Assembly (NCBI RefSeq): GCF_039621855.1
Contig: NZ_CP155071.1
Coordinates: 4,733,784 to 4,797,783 of the forward strand
DNA from: Erwinia sp. HDF1-3R
Lineage (GTDB): Bacteria > Pseudomonadota > Gammaproteobacteria > Enterobacterales > Enterobacteriaceae
Length of the DNA stretch: 64,000 nt
Direction of reading: 5' to 3'
The notes under the pieces were generated by a model. It had not been told where the DNA came from. It saw nothing but the letters and a program-made list of their open reading frames with translations, and searched no databases. Below, one piece after another: positions 63,942 to 64,000 of the stretch (its first letter is position 1; the number at the start of each line of letters is the position of its first letter). A program made the position numbers and the translations under genes.

Positions 63942-64000
63942 TTAGCCGATCAGCGTTTTCCAGCCGGTTAACCAGGCTTCTGCGGGATCTTCGGGGATCT
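63942..64000 (-). CDS. mioC: MioC flavodoxin, C-terminal end only (partial)
   Basis: The minus strand from the window edge reads IPEDPAEAWLTGWKTLIG and then TAA (complement of 63942-63944). It matches the end of E. coli MioC (PEDPAEEWLGSWVNLLK) in sequence and place, right of oriC and transcribed toward it. Only 18 complete codons plus the stop are in the window. Confidence 0.85.
   Translation of the reverse strand, partial: IPEDPAEAWLTGWKTLIG

Overview
This window is chromosomal DNA from a gammaproteobacterium of the order Enterobacterales, most likely an Erwinia or close Erwiniaceae relative. It carries the conserved oriC neighbourhood of that order in the familiar order (mnmG-rsmG-atp operon-glmUS, pst-phoU, mnmE-yidC-yidD-rnpA-rpmH, dnaA-dnaN-recF-gyrB, yidA-yidR-yidQ-ibpA, avtA). 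Three things favour Erwiniaceae. IbpA stands alone without IbpB. There is a complete desferrioxamine (dfoJ-dfoA-dfoC plus foxA) cluster. There are genes linked to an Hrp-type type III secretion system. The window ends inside oriC and the 3' end of mioC.

Layout. 1-3663: a minus-strand chaperone-usher fimbrial operon (subunit, chaperone, usher); the usher reads open to the window edge. 4481-5728: avtA. 5837-6394: ibpA with a sigma-32 promoter and a ROSE-like leader. 6487-9834: an AT-rich insert holding a shortened AvrE/DspE-like effector gene split by one in-frame stop, bracketed by a 70-bp direct repeat. 9975-13522: yidQ, yidR, yidA and a LuxR-type regulator in place of yidB. 13585-24308: the gyrB-recF-dnaN-dnaA operon (minus) divergent from rpmH-rnpA-yidD-yidC and then mnmE (plus). 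24546-25763: an AT-rich ADP-ribosyltransferase-like toxin or effector gene. 26387-30441: a BadF/BadG-type sugar kinase, yieE, adeP and yieH. 30508-35038: pstSCAB-phoU with two Pho boxes. 35312-46863: iron acquisition, with foxA, a beta-lactamase-fold serine hydrolase, D-serine dehydratase, an MdfA-like exporter and dfoCAJ; Fur boxes lie upstream of foxA and dfoJ. 47306-48974: an hrpK-like translocator gene behind a perfect hrp box. 49163-60034: glmS, glmU, an IS3-family remnant and the atp operon, which has an ERIC-type repeat between atpE and atpF. 60879-64000: rsmG, mnmG, oriC and the end of mioC.

How the parts fit. The core genes give replication, ribosome and tRNA maturation, membrane protein insertion, ATP synthesis and cell-wall precursor supply. 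Inserted among them are accessory loci suited to life with a plant or other eukaryotic host: fimbriae, three separate type III or toxin-like loci, and a siderophore system. The most notable items are the interrupted mini-AvrE gene inside its direct repeats, the orphan ADP-ribosyltransferase next to mnmE, and the stand-alone HrpL-type promoter driving hrpK far from any visible hrp cluster. No rRNA, tRNA or CRISPR array was seen.
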